From: Solwaraspora sp. WMMA2065
Lineage (GTDB): Bacteria; Actinomycetota; Actinomycetes; Mycobacteriales; Micromonosporaceae
Direction: 5' to 3'
Assembly: GCF_030345075.1 (NCBI RefSeq)
Contig: NZ_CP128361.1
Location: 4,340,001 to 4,404,000, forward strand
Length of the DNA: 64,000 nt
The notes under the pieces: model-generated
Databases searched by the model: none
The model's input: the letters and a program-made list of their open reading frames with translations, nothing else
What the model was told of the DNA's origin: nothing
Made by a program: the position numbers and the translations under genes
In this document: positions 25,011 through 35,600 of the stretch, in pieces
How the letters are laid out: every line of letters starts with the position of its first letter
How positions within the stretch are numbered: the stretch's first letter is position 1

Positions 25011-26495
25011 ATGACTCCGCCAACCGCCCTCACCGGCCGCCCGGCTACCCGGACCGCACCGGGGTCGACCACGCCGAGGCAGACCTCATCGGGGCGGGCC
25101 GTGTCGGGGCCAAGCACGACTGGGCCAACCACGACTGGGCGGATCCAGCCGGTGCCGGCCACTGCACCGGCCGGGACGGCGACCACCGGGGCCGCCCGGC
25201 GTGGCACAGTCGTGGTGCTGATCGCGATGATCCTCGTCGCGCTCAACCTGCGGCTCGCGATCACCAGCCTCGGCCCGCTGCTGGACGAGGTCCGTACCGG
25301 CCTGGCACTGTCCGGCCTGCTGGCCGGCGTGGTGACCATGCTGCCGGCGTTGGCCTTCGCCTCGGTCGGCGCGTTCACCCCGTGGCTGGTCCGCCGATTC
25401 TCGCCACCGCGGCTGCTGGTGGCCTCGATGGCGGCGCTCGCCACCGGTCAACTGCTCCGGGTCACCATCAGCTCCGCCTGGTTGTTCGTGGCGACCAGCG
25501 CCCTGGCCCTGGCCGGAATCGCGGTGGCGAACGTGCTGCTGCCGATGCTGGTCCGGCAATACTTCCCGCACCGGGCCGGCCTGGTCACCGGCGCGTACAT
25601 GATGTCGTTGACGATCGGTGCGTCGGTGTCGGCCGGTACCGCGGTCCCGATCGCCCACGCGGCCGGCAGCTGGCGGGCCGGGCTCGGCTTCTGGGCGCTG
25701 ATCGCCGTCGCCGCCGCAGCGTTCTGGGTGCCGGTCGCCTGGCGGGACCGACGACGCCCGGCGACCGGCACGCCCGGCACCGTCGGCGAGCGACCGCTGG
25801 CACGGCCGGGCGCGACGGCCGTGATCCGACCGGGCCGGACCCGGCTCGGTTGGCTGATGGCCGGCTTCTTCGGCGCACAGTCGTTCGGCGCGTACGCCCA
25901 GATGGGTTGGCTGGCGCAGGTGTTTCGCGACGCCGGTTTCCGACCGGAGACCGCCGGGCTGCTGCTGGCCGGGGTCACTGCGGTCGCTGTGCCGATCGCG
26001 CTGCTGATGCCGACGCTGGCCACCCGGATGTCGAGCCTGCGGCCGCTTGTGCTCGGCACCACCGTGGCGTCCGCACTCAGCTACGCGGGGCTGCTCTGGC
26101 TGCCGTACCAGGGTGCCCTGGTGTGGATGGTGCTGCTCGCGCTCGGTCAGGGCACCTTCCCGCTGGCGCTGGCGATGGTCGGGCTCCGGGCGCGGACCGG
26201 GGCCGGCGTGGTGTCGTTGTCGGCGTTCACCCAGAGCACCGGTTACCTGATCGCCGCGCTCGGCCCGCTCTCGGTCGGTCTGCTGTACGAGCAGACCGGC
26301 GGCTGGTTGGTGCCGATCGCGCTGCTCGGTGTGGCGCTGCTGGTGCAGACCGGTACGGGCTGGGCGATCGCCCGGCCCCGCTGGATCGAGGACGAGGCGG
26401 GCACCGCCTCGGTCAGTCGGCCGCAGCCGGCTGTGGCGCCGAGACCGCTTCGTCGACGCTCGGGAAGGTCTGCAGGACCTCGACCAGGCCGCTGA
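25011..26495 (+). CDS. CynX/NimT-family MFS transporter
   Basis: The 494-residue protein begins with a Thr/Pro-rich cytoplasmic tail (about residues 1-60) and then has twelve predicted membrane segments. LIAMILVALNLRLAITSLGP and FFGAQSFGAYAQMGW match the CynX/NimT (cyanate, 2-nitroimidazole) family of the major facilitator superfamily. The substrate is not known. ATG at 25011 was chosen as AGGA stands eight bases upstream. It is probably repressed by the divergent FadR-type protein. The last 83 bases run over the end of the convergent STAS gene. Confidence 0.88.
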   Translation: MTPPTALTGRPATRTAPGSTTPRQTSSGRAVSGPSTTGPTTTGRIQPVPATAPAGTATTGAARRGTVVVLIAMILVALNLRLAITSLGPLLDEVRTGLALSGLLAGVVTMLPALAFASVGAFTPWLVRRFSPPRLLVASMAALATGQLLRVTISSAWLFVATSALALAGIAVANVLLPMLVRQYFPHRAGLVTGAYMMSLTIGASVSAGTAVPIAHAAGSWRAGLGFWALIAVAAAAFWVPVAWRDRRRPATGTPGTVGERPLARPGATAVIRPGRTRLGWLMAGFFGAQSFGAYAQMGWLAQVFRDAGFRPETAGLLLAGVTAVAVPIALLMPTLATRMSSLRPLVLGTTVASALSYAGLLWLPYQGALVWMVLLALGQGTFPLALAMVGLRARTGAGVVSLSAFTQSTGYLIAALGPLSVGLLYEQTGGWLVPIALLGVALLVQTGTGWAIARPRWIEDEAGTASVSRPQPAVAPRPLRRRSGRSAGPRPGR

Positions 26496-26769
26496 CCTCC
26501 AGGATGCGCAGCACCCCGCGCTGCGGCGCGGCGAGCCGGACGACGCCGCCGGCCTCGTCGCACCCGTTCTTCGCCCGGACGAAGACCGACAGACCGGTGG
26601 AGTCGCAGAACGACACGTCGGCCAGATCGAAGACCAGCCGACTGCGACCTTTGTCCAGTAGATCCGTTATCTGGTCCTGGAGCTGGGGTGCGGTGGCCAT
26701 GTCCAACTCACCACCGACCGACACGACGACGACGTCGCCACGCTGCTCCGTCTGCACCGTCAGGGACAT
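26413..26769 (-). CDS. STAS-domain anti-sigma factor antagonist
   Basis: The 118-residue protein is a single STAS domain: VVVVSVGGELDMATAPQLQD, the phosphorylation-site region VSFCDSTGLSVFVRA (Ser in DSTGL) and VLRILEVSGL. Such proteins bind and neutralise RsbW-like anti-sigma kinases when unphosphorylated. A second STAS protein is encoded at 37.6-38.0 kb, beside the hybrid kinase. ATG at 26769; GAGG upstream on the minus strand. It converges on and overlaps the MFS gene by 83 bases. Confidence 0.9.
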   Translation of the reverse strand: MSLTVQTEQRGDVVVVSVGGELDMATAPQLQDQITDLLDKGRSRLVFDLADVSFCDSTGLSVFVRAKNGCDEAGGVVRLAAPQRGVLRILEVSGLVEVLQTFPSVDEAVSAPQPAAAD

Positions 26770-26925
26770 TCGAGACCTCCAGCCATTCCGCTCGAACGGT
26801 ACTCCACTTGCTGTCGTCCGCGCAGGACCGGGAGTTCCTTGCTCAGCAACCATAATCCCAGGCCGTCGGGAACCCGCCGCGACCGACGTCATCGCGGCGA
26901 CGGCGGGTCCCGTCCGCCGGCCGGG

Positions 26926-29013
26926 TCAGCCGGCCAGCCCCACCCGGTCCAGGATCCAGGCCGTGACGAAGGCCTCCTCGTGCCAGGCGTCGTAGCGCCC
27001 GCTCGGGCCGCCGTGACCGGCACCCATCTCCGTCTTCAGCAGGTACGACCCGCCGGGAGCCACCGCGCGCAGTTTCGCCACCCACTTCGCCGGCTCGTGG
27101 TAGAAGACCCGGGTGTCGTTGAGGCTGGTCACGGCCAGGATCGGCGGGTAGTCGACGGCGGCGACGTTCTCGTACGGGGTGTACGAGCGCATGTACGCGT
27201 ACACGTCGGGGTCCTCCAGAGGGTTGCCCCATTCCTCCCACTCGGTGACCGTCAACGGCAGCGTCGGGTCGAGGATCGTGTTCAGCGCGTCCACGAACGG
27301 CACCTGCGCCACGATCCCGCCGAACGCGTCCGGGGCGAGGTTGACCACCGCGCCCATCAGCAGCCCGCCGGCTGAACCGCCCCGGGCGATCAGCCGGTCC
27401 GAGGTGGTCCAGCCCGCCTTCACCAGATGTCGGGCGCAGGCCACGAAGTCGGTGAACGAGTTCTTCTTGGCCATCATCTTGCCGTCGTCGTACCAACGCC
27501 GGCCCAGCTCACCGCCGCCCCGCACGTGCGCGACAGCGAACACCACGCCACGGTCCAGCAACGACAGCCGGGGCACCGAGAACCACGGGTCCATGCTGAT
27601 CTCATACGACCCGTACCCGTAGATCACGCACGGCGCGGAACCGTCCCGGGGAGTCCCGGCGCGGCACACCACCGAGATCGGCACCCGGGTGCCGTCGTCG
27701 GCGACCGCCCATTCCCGGTGCTGCTCGTAGCCGGCCGGGTCGTAGCCGCCGAGCACCGGCTTGCGCTTGCGCAGCGCCAGGTCGCGGGTGACCAGGTCGT
27801 AGTCGTAGATGGAGTCGGGGGTGATCAGCGAGGTGTAGCGGATCCGCAGGCTGGTGGTGGTGTACTCGGGGTTGGCGTCCAGCCCGACGCTGTAGATCGG
27901 CTCGGGGAACTCGATGTCGAAGGTGTCGGTACTGCCGACCGGGAGCACCCGCAGCCCGGTCAGTCCGTCAGTACGCAGCGACACCACCAGGTGGTTGGCG
28001 AACGCGTCCACCGATTCGAGCCGGGTGCCGGGGGTGTGCCCGATCAGCGGCACCCAGTCGCCGGGGGCGTCCACAGAGGTGTACGCGAGGGCGAAGTCCT
28101 CCGCGCCGTCGTTGTGCAGGATCAGGAACCGGTGCCCATGGTGTTCGACCGAGTAGTCCACCCCCTGCCGGCGCGGGGCGATGACCACAGGCTCGGCGGT
28201 CGGGTCGGTGGCCGGCAGTGCCCGTACCTCGCTGGTGGTCTTGCTGTGCGCGTCGATCAGGATGAACCGCTCGGAGCGGGTCAGCTCGACGCCGACCCAG
28301 AACCGCTCGTCGTCCTCCTGGTGGACGATGACGTCGCGGTCCGCGCCGGTGCCGATCTGGTGGCGCCAGACCCGGTACGGCCGCCACGCGTCGTCCACGG
28401 TCAGGTAGAACAGCGCGCTGCCGTCGGCCGACCAGGCGGTGCCGTAAAAGGTCGACGGCACCTCGTCGGGCAGCACCTCGCCGGTGGCCAGGTCCTTGAT
28501 CCGCAGGGTGAAGCGCTCGTCGCCGGAGAAGTCGGTGGAGTACGCCAGCCAGCGGCCGTCCGGGCTGACGTCGAAGGTGCCCATCGCGAAGAAGTCATGC
28601 CCCTCGGCGAGGGCGTTGCCGTCGAGCAGGATCTCCTCGCCGTCGATCGACACGCCGTCGACAGTGGCCGGCGGGGCCGAATCGCCGGGCCGGACGGCAA
28701 GCCGGCAGTGGATGCCGTACTGCTGGCCTTCGACGGTCCGGGTGTAGTACCAGTAGTCGCCCTTGCGGGTCGGCACCGACAGGTCGGTCTCCTGGGTACG
28801 CCGCTTCGTCTCGCCGAACAGTGTTTCGCGCAGCGCGGCGAGGTGTGCCGTGGCACCCTCGGTGTAGGCGTTCTCCGCCTGCAGGTAGGCGATCGTGTCC
28901 GGGTCGTCCTTGGCGGCGAGCCAGGCGTAGTCGTCGACGACCGTGTCGCCGTGGTGGACGCGCTCGGTCGGGACACGCTTGGCGGTCGGCGGAACCGGTG
29001 TCTGGGTCGTCAC
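26926..29013 (-). CDS. ptrB: Oligopeptidase B-type S9 peptidase
   Basis: The 695-residue enzyme has an N-terminal seven-bladed propeller (about residues 70-410) and a C-terminal alpha/beta hydrolase domain. The catalytic serine sits in RGGSAGGLLMG, the Asp is expected near LNDTRVFYHEPAKW and the His in GAGHGGPSGR. HVRGGGELGRRWYDDGK upstream of the serine is an oligopeptidase B hallmark. It cleaves short peptides after basic residues in the cytoplasm. Length and motifs are normal for the family. No link with the neighbours. Confidence 0.94.
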   Translation of the reverse strand: MTTQTPVPPTAKRVPTERVHHGDTVVDDYAWLAAKDDPDTIAYLQAENAYTEGATAHLAALRETLFGETKRRTQETDLSVPTRKGDYWYYTRTVEGQQYGIHCRLAVRPGDSAPPATVDGVSIDGEEILLDGNALAEGHDFFAMGTFDVSPDGRWLAYSTDFSGDERFTLRIKDLATGEVLPDEVPSTFYGTAWSADGSALFYLTVDDAWRPYRVWRHQIGTGADRDVIVHQEDDERFWVGVELTRSERFILIDAHSKTTSEVRALPATDPTAEPVVIAPRRQGVDYSVEHHGHRFLILHNDGAEDFALAYTSVDAPGDWVPLIGHTPGTRLESVDAFANHLVVSLRTDGLTGLRVLPVGSTDTFDIEFPEPIYSVGLDANPEYTTTSLRIRYTSLITPDSIYDYDLVTRDLALRKRKPVLGGYDPAGYEQHREWAVADDGTRVPISVVCRAGTPRDGSAPCVIYGYGSYEISMDPWFSVPRLSLLDRGVVFAVAHVRGGGELGRRWYDDGKMMAKKNSFTDFVACARHLVKAGWTTSDRLIARGGSAGGLLMGAVVNLAPDAFGGIVAQVPFVDALNTILDPTLPLTVTEWEEWGNPLEDPDVYAYMRSYTPYENVAAVDYPPILAVTSLNDTRVFYHEPAKWVAKLRAVAPGGSYLLKTEMGAGHGGPSGRYDAWHEEAFVTAWILDRVGLAG

Positions 29014-29122
29014 CCGGCCACGGTACCGCCCGGAGCGGGCCGCCCGGTCGCGGCGGCACGCCGCACGGCCAATCCGGATCGATTAGAACACGTGTACGAT
29101 CAGCGCGGGGGGTGACTCGACG

Positions 29123-30391
29123 GTGATTCAGGACGTGGCCGCTCGACTGGCTGAGATCTGTGGTGCCGCGCACGTGCGCGACGCCGGCCCGGACGACGAG
29201 GTGGCGGCCGCCGCTCCGCGTTGGGTGGCGGCACCGGGCACGGCCTCGGCGACCGCCGAGGTGCTGCGCCTGTGCGCCGACCGGGATCTGACCCTGATCC
29301 CCCGCGGCTCCGGCAGCAAACTGGACTGGTGGACTCCACCGTCCCAGGTGGACATCGTGCTGGACACCTCCCGGCTGGCCGGCGTCTGGCACCGCCCGCC
29401 AGGATCACGCACCGTCCGGGTCGGCGCGGGCACCCCGCTGCACACCGCCCAGCAGGCCGTCGGCCGGGCCGGCTGGCGGATGCCGCTGGACCCGCCCTCC
29501 GCGTCGGCGACGGTCGGCGGGATCGTCGCCACCGACGAGACCGGACCATTGAGCCACCGGCACGGTCCGCCGTGCCGGCACGTCACCGGGGTCGACTACG
29601 TTGACGCCGCCGGGCGGCTGGTCCGGGCGGCGTCGGAGACTGACGACGCCGGTGACGAACCGCCCCAGCTGCTCTGCGGTTCGCAGGGGGCCCTGGCGGT
29701 GCTGGTCGCCGCGACGGTCCGGCTGCAGCCGGTGCCGGCCGACCGACGCTGGGTGCGACGTACCGTGCACACCCCGCTGGAGGTACGCGACCTGGTCGGC
29801 GAGCTGACCGTCGACGGGCTGCACCCGGTGGCGGTCGAGCTGGACCTGCCGGCACACGCCGCGCGCACCGTCCGGCCGTCCCAGGTGCCGCCCGGTGGGC
29901 AGCTCGCGGTGCTGTTCGAGGGCGAGCCGGGTCTGAACCGGCAACGCGCCGGCCGGGCGGCGGCACTGCTCGGCGGGGACGCCGTCGACACCGCCCGACC
30001 GCCGGTCTGGTGGCGGCGTTACCCGTTTACCGCCAGCGACATCGCTCTGCGGCTCGACGTACCGGCCGCGCACCTGCACGCCGCGATCTACGCGGTGCGC
30101 GACGCGGTCGGCGCACCCATCGGTGTTCGCGGTTCGGTCGGCACCGGCCTGGTGCACGCCGTACTTCCCGGGTCGACCACGCCGGAGCGGGTCGCCGAGA
30201 CCCTGGCGACGGTTCGGTCGGTGCTGCTGGCGCGCAGCGGCAGCTGCGTGGTGCTGACCGCGCCCGCCGAGGTCCGACAGGCCGTCGACATCTGGGGCCA
30301 CCGGCCGGGCCTGCCCCGGCTACTTGAGCTCAAGCAACGGTTCGACCCGCAGCACCGGCTGGCGCCCGGCCGGTTCACCGGCGGGTCGTGA
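29123..30391 (+). CDS. glcE: FAD-linked oxidase, GlcE-like
   Basis: The 422-residue protein has a PCMH-type FAD-binding domain (about residues 30-215): LTLIPRGSGSKLDWWTPP, the ribityl-binding stretch TVRVGAGTPL and the pyrophosphate loop PPSASATVGGIVATDETGP. The C-terminal portion matches GlcE, the FAD subunit of glycolate oxidase. No glcD or glcF gene is next to it, so it may act alone or with a partner elsewhere; the substrate is then unsure. GTG start. The stop overlaps a small perfect hairpin shared with the convergent phosphatase. Confidence 0.82.
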   Translation: MIQDVAARLAEICGAAHVRDAGPDDEVAAAAPRWVAAPGTASATAEVLRLCADRDLTLIPRGSGSKLDWWTPPSQVDIVLDTSRLAGVWHRPPGSRTVRVGAGTPLHTAQQAVGRAGWRMPLDPPSASATVGGIVATDETGPLSHRHGPPCRHVTGVDYVDAAGRLVRAASETDDAGDEPPQLLCGSQGALAVLVAATVRLQPVPADRRWVRRTVHTPLEVRDLVGELTVDGLHPVAVELDLPAHAARTVRPSQVPPGGQLAVLFEGEPGLNRQRAGRAAALLGGDAVDTARPPVWWRRYPFTASDIALRLDVPAAHLHAAIYAVRDAVGAPIGVRGSVGTGLVHAVLPGSTTPERVAETLATVRSVLLARSGSCVVLTAPAEVRQAVDIWGHRPGLPRLLELKQRFDPQHRLAPGRFTGGS

Positions 30392-30407
30392 CCGGGTCAC
30401 CCGGTCA
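30389..30407. terminator. Perfect 8-bp hairpin across convergent stops
   Basis: TGACCGGG-TCA-CCCGGTCA carries the TGA stop of the flavoprotein gene in its left arm and the stop of the convergent phosphatase gene as its loop. It is symmetric and so could end both transcripts. The three-base loop is tight for RNA. Confidence 0.45.
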
Positions 30408-32547
30408 GTCGGTCACGCGCTGGTCTGGGTGGGCGGCGAAGGCCGGCCGGGCCGGCCTTCGTCGCCGGCTCGTTGCGTACCACCAGGATCGCGATGTCGT
30501 CGCGAGGTGCCTCGACCGAGAAGTCCAGCGTCGTGGTGCGCAGCCGGGCCGCCACCACGTCGGCGGAGAAGCCGGCCAGCGGTGCCGCGGCACGGCGCAG
30601 CCGCTCGGCGCCGAACAGCTCCCGCCCGTTGCGCCGCTCGGTGATCCCGTCGGTGTAGAAGACCAGCGAGTCGCCGGGTGCCAAACTGAGATCCACCGAC
30701 GGCGCGACGATCTCCTCCAGCAGCCCGAGCGCCGTGCCGCCGGCACCGACGAACCGGGCCTGCCCGTACCCGCTGATCAGCACCGGCCGGTCGTGGCCGG
30801 CCAGGTGCAGCCGGACGTCCAGCTGGTGGTCGGCGGTCACCGTCACGGCGGCCATCGCGAGGGTGCAGTAGCGGCCGCCGCCCCGCTCGACGAGCGTGTC
30901 GTTGAGCCGGGCCAGCACCTCCGGCAACGCCTTTCCGTCGCGTACCAGCACCCGGATGACGTCCCGGACCAGGCCGGTGACGGTGGCGGCCTGCACCCCC
31001 TTGCCGGACACGTCGCCGACCACCACCAGCCAGCGGCCCTCCGACAGCGGCACCACGTCGTAGAAATCCCCGCCGACCTCGACCGCGTCGCCGCTGGGCA
31101 CGTACTCGGCGGCCAGCCCGATCCCGCCGATGGTGGGCAGTCCCGGCGGCAGCAGCGACTGTTGCAGGGTGTGCGCGACCCGCCTGCGTTCCTGATGAAT
31201 CCGGGCGTTGTCGATGGCCAGCGCGGCCCGCCGGGCGACGTCTTCCAGGACCGACACCTCGTCCGGGTCGTGTCGGTGCCGTTGGTGCCGGCCGACCGCG
31301 AGGGTGCCGAGCCGCTGACCCCGGGCCACCAGCGGTACGGCGAAGCCCTCCATCGGCGCGCCGAGCGGCACCTGTGATCCGCTGCGCGACGCCTCCCGCA
31401 GCCGGGCCAGCACCGAGTCGGGGCCGGACTCGCGCAGCGTGGCGTGCAGCGCGGGCAGGACCGTCTCGTCGGTGTGGCTCGCGGCGGCCAGCTGCAGCTG
31501 GCCCCACTCGTCCGCGGTGTGCACCGCGCACCACCGGCCGAGCCGGGGCACCACCAGCTGCGGGATCAGCGCCATCGTCAGGTCGACGTCGAGTGACTGG
31601 GCGAGCAGTTCACTCGCTTCGGCCAGGAAGGTCAGCCAGGTCTGCCGGCGCAGGTCGGCGCGGCGCAGCCGGTCGTTCTCCAGGTGCAGCGAAAGCCGCT
31701 CGGCGACAAGCGCGGCCAGTGGCCGGGCGTAGTCCGACGGCGCGGCGTCGAGTTCGAGTTCCCCGGAGTACGGCCGGTGCACGGTCAGCGGTACGCGCAG
31801 CAGTTCACCGGAGCGTGGCTGCCGGCCGTACCGCGCCAGGATCTGGACCCCGTTGCCGTCGCCACGGTCCAGCCGGACGGTGCCACCGGCCGCGCCGACC
31901 AGGTCCGCGACCCGGGCGAGCAGGCTGCCGGCCAGGTCCGCGAGCGGATCGTCGGCATGCGGTTCCGGCCCGGCCTGCATCAGCGCGGCGAGTGTCCCGG
32001 CGCTGGGCGCGGCCGGCGGCCGGGTGTGGTGATCATCGTCGGCGGCGGGTGCCAGCCGGGTGCCGGCCGGCACCGGCGGAAACCAGTCGTCCGGTGCCGG
32101 TGGGGTGCCGTGCCGGTCGAGCCGGAACCAGACCCCCTTGCCGGTGCGCAGGTGGGTGGTGCCCCACCGGCTGGCGAAGTGGTCGACGAGGAGCAGGCCC
32201 CGGCCCCGCTCGGACACCTCGGAGATGTTCTGCCGCTCGTTGCGGGGCAGCGCGGCGACGTTCTCGATCGGGCCGGCGGCGAAGTCGGTGACCGTGACGG
32301 TCAGCCCGACCGGGTCGGCCACCACCTCGATGATCAGCTCGGTGCCGGCGTGCACGACCGCGTTGGTGGACAGCTCGGTGGTGAGCAGCAGCGCCTCGTT
32401 GATCAGTTCATCCAGGGCAGCTTCGGACAGTACCGACCTGACCACCGCACGTGCGGTGGCCGGGGTCCGTCGGTCGGCCGGCAGGCGAACCCGCCGGACA
32501 TGCTCACTCCCGGTGCCGGTGGCGGAACGCTCGGCCCTTGCTGTCAC
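30397..32547 (-). CDS. RsbW-like kinase / GAF / SpoIIE phosphatase fusion
   Basis: The 716-residue protein joins three domains: an anti-sigma HATPase domain (about 25-150, ELSTNAVVHAGTELIIEV and GRGLLLVDHFASRW), a GAF sensor domain (about 275-420) and a PP2C/SpoIIE phosphatase (about 470-700, EVGGDFYDVVPLSEGRWLVV, VGDVSGKGVQAA, FYTDGITERRN, APRDDIAILVVR). It can thus both phosphorylate and dephosphorylate STAS partners in a partner-switching pathway. I chose GTG at 32547, which has GGAGG nine bases upstream and is free of the long upstream antisense frame. It is divergent from the hybrid kinase, and the STAS proteins at 26.4 and 37.6 kb are candidate partners. Confidence 0.88.
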   Translation of the reverse strand: MTARAERSATGTGSEHVRRVRLPADRRTPATARAVVRSVLSEAALDELINEALLLTTELSTNAVVHAGTELIIEVVADPVGLTVTVTDFAAGPIENVAALPRNERQNISEVSERGRGLLLVDHFASRWGTTHLRTGKGVWFRLDRHGTPPAPDDWFPPVPAGTRLAPAADDDHHTRPPAAPSAGTLAALMQAGPEPHADDPLADLAGSLLARVADLVGAAGGTVRLDRGDGNGVQILARYGRQPRSGELLRVPLTVHRPYSGELELDAAPSDYARPLAALVAERLSLHLENDRLRRADLRRQTWLTFLAEASELLAQSLDVDLTMALIPQLVVPRLGRWCAVHTADEWGQLQLAAASHTDETVLPALHATLRESGPDSVLARLREASRSGSQVPLGAPMEGFAVPLVARGQRLGTLAVGRHQRHRHDPDEVSVLEDVARRAALAIDNARIHQERRRVAHTLQQSLLPPGLPTIGGIGLAAEYVPSGDAVEVGGDFYDVVPLSEGRWLVVVGDVSGKGVQAATVTGLVRDVIRVLVRDGKALPEVLARLNDTLVERGGGRYCTLAMAAVTVTADHQLDVRLHLAGHDRPVLISGYGQARFVGAGGTALGLLEEIVAPSVDLSLAPGDSLVFYTDGITERRNGRELFGAERLRRAAAPLAGFSADVVAARLRTTTLDFSVEAPRDDIAILVVRNEPATKAGPAGLRRPPRPARDRLTG

Positions 32548-32658
32548 CTGCCGGTTCCTCCGATCCCCTGACAGATTGGTGCGGGCATGCGCCTCGCATC
32601 TGCCACGGTAGTCGAGCAATGATGAGGTCAGCCCACTCCCAGAGCTGAGCGAGGAGTT

Positions 32659-35600
32659 ATGACCAGCGCGAAACAGCTGTCCTCCGACCAACGGCCGGCG
32701 ATCGACGAGACCGCGCTGCTGACCGAGCTCGCCGAGGCGCTGCGCCGGGTGGGGCAGGGGGATCTGAAGGTACGGCTGCCCCGCCGGGTCGGGGTGGCCG
32801 GCGAGGTCGCCGACGCCTTCAACGAGGTGGTCTCGCTGCAGGAACGTCAGCACCTGGACCTGCGCCGGATCAGCCGGATCGTCGGCCGGGACGGCCGGCT
32901 CAGCGAACGCCTCGACGAGGAGGGCTTCGGCGGCGCCTGGGCGGACAACCACCAGGCGATCAACGCGCTGATCGACGACCTGGGTCGACCGACCACCGAG
33001 ATCGCCCGGGTGATCCGGGCGGTCGCCGAAGGTGACCTGTCCCAGCACATGGAGCTGGAGATCGACGGACAGCCGCTGCGCGGCGAGTTCCTGCGGATCG
33101 GCCGGACGGTGAACACGATGGTCGGCCAGCTGTCGTCGTTCGCCGACGAGGTCACCCGGGTCGCCCGGGAGGTGGGCACCGAGGGCAAGCTGGGTGGCCA
33201 GGCGCGGGTCAAGGGGGTCTCCGGCACCTGGAAGGACCTGACCGACAACGTCAACTCGATGGCCTCCAACCTGACCCACCAGGTCCGGTCGATCTCCCAG
33301 GTGGCCACCGCGATGTCGCGGGGCGACCTGTCGCAGAAGATCACCGTGTCGGCCAAGGGTGAGGTCGCCGAGCTCGCCGACACGATCAACATGCTGACCG
33401 ACACGCTGCGGTTGTTCGCCGAGCAGGTCACCCGGGTCGCCCGCGAGGTCGGTACGGAGGGCAAGCTGGGCGGGCAGGCCCAGGTGCCGAACGTGGCCGG
33501 CACCTGGAAGGACCTGACCGACAGCGTCAACTCGATGGCGTCGAACCTGACCGCCCAGGTCCGCAACATCGCCCAGGTCTCCACGGCGGTCGCCAAGGGC
33601 GACCTGTCACAGAAGATCACCGTCGCCGCCCAGGGTGAGATCCTCGAACTGAAGTCGACGGTGAACACGATGGTGGATCAGCTGTCGTGGTTCGCCGACG
33701 AGGTCACCCGGGTCGCCCGCGAGGTCGGTATCGAGGGCAAGCTGGGCGGGCAGGCCCAGGTCCGCGGGCTCTCCGGGACGTGGCGTGACCTCACGCAGAA
33801 CGTGAACCAGCTGGCCGGCAACCTGACCAGTCAGGTTCGCAACATCTCCCAGGTCTCCACGGCGGTCGCCAAGGGCGACCTGTCACAGAAGATCACCGTC
33901 GACGCACGCGGCGAGATCCTCGAACTCAAATCGACCGTCAACACCATGGTCGACCAACTGTCGCTGTTCGCCGACGAAGTCACCCGCGTCGCCCGCGAAG
34001 TCGGCACGGAAGGCAAACTCGGCGGCCAGGCGCAGGTCAAGGGCGTCTCCGGCACCTGGCGCGACCTCACCGACAACGTCAACTCGATGGCCTCCAACCT
34101 CACCAGCCAGGTCCGCAACATCGCCTCGGTCACCACCGCCGTCGCCAAGGGCGACCTCTCCCAGAAGATCACCGTCGACGCACGCGGCGAGATCCTCGAA
34201 CTCAAATCGACCGTCAACACCATGGTCGACCAACTGTCGTCGTTCGCCGACGAAGTCACCCGCGTCGCCCGCGAAGTCGGCACCGAGGGCAAACTCGGCG
34301 GCCAGGCCCAGGTGCGCGGGGTGGCCGGGACGTGGCGGGACCTGACCGACAACGTCAACTCGATGGCCTCCAACCTGACCGCCCAGGTCCGCAACATCGC
34401 CCAGGTCTCCACGGCGGTCGCCAAGGGCGACCTGTCACAGAAGATCACCGTCGACGCACGCGGCGAGATCCTCGAACTCAAATCGACCGTCAACACCATG
34501 GTCGACCAACTGTCGTCGTTCGCCGACGAAGTCACCCGCGTCGCCCGCGAAGTCGGCACCGAGGGCAAACTCGGCGGCCAGGCCCAGGTCAAGGGCGTCT
34601 CCGGCACCTGGCGCGACCTCACCGACAACGTCAACTCGATGGCCTCCAACCTCACCAGCCAGGTCCGCAACATCGCCTCGGTCACCACCGCCGTCGCCAA
34701 GGGTGACCTCTCCCAGAAGATCACCGTCGACGCACAGGGCGAGATCCTCGAACTCAAATCGACCGTCAACACCATGGTCGACCAACTGTCGTCGTTCGCC
34801 GACGAAGTCACCCGCGTCGCCCGCGAAGTCGGCACCGAGGGAGAGCTTGGCGGCCAGGCGCAGGTCAAGGGTGTCTCCGGCACCTGGCGGGACCTCACCG
34901 AGAACGTCAACCAGTTGGCGTCCACCCTGACCACCCAGCTACGGGCGATCGCCCAGGTCTCCACCTCGGTTACCCGAGGCGACATGACCCAGCACATCAC
35001 GGTTCAGGCGCAGGGCGAGGTCGCCGAGCTGAAGGACAACATCAACCAGATGATTGTCACTTTGCGGGACACCACCAAGAAGAACGCCGAGCAGGGCTGG
35101 CTGGACTCGAACCTGGCGCGGATCGGTGGTCTGCTGCAGGGGCAGCGGGACCTCGGCGAGGTCTGCCGCATGATCATGAATGAGGTGACGCCGCTGGTCG
35201 ACGCGCAGCTCGGCGCGTTCTTCCTCGCCGACGCCGACGACGGGGTGACCCGCCTCGGGCTCACCGCCGCGTACGGCTATGTCGCCCGGGACCACAAGAT
35301 CATTTTTGGTCCGGGTGAAGGGCTGGTCGGCCAGGCCGCCGTCTCCCGCCGGACCATCCGGGTCGGCGCCGGCGCCACCGGGGCGCTCACCCTGCGCTCC
35401 GGTCTGCTCAGCATCCCGCCCCGGGACCACGTGGTGCTGCCGGTGCTGTTCGAAGGCGAAATGCTCGGAGTGATCGAGTTCGCCTCCGTCGCCGCCTTCT
35501 CCGAGCTGCACCTGGCGTTCCTGGAGCGGCTGGTCGCCACGATCGGCATCGCGGTCAACACCATCCAGGCCAACAAGCGCACCGAGGAACTGCTCGCCCA

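Noticed and set aside
33139-35070. CRISPR or mobile repeat
   Set aside because: The repeats are in frame and code for HAMP modules.
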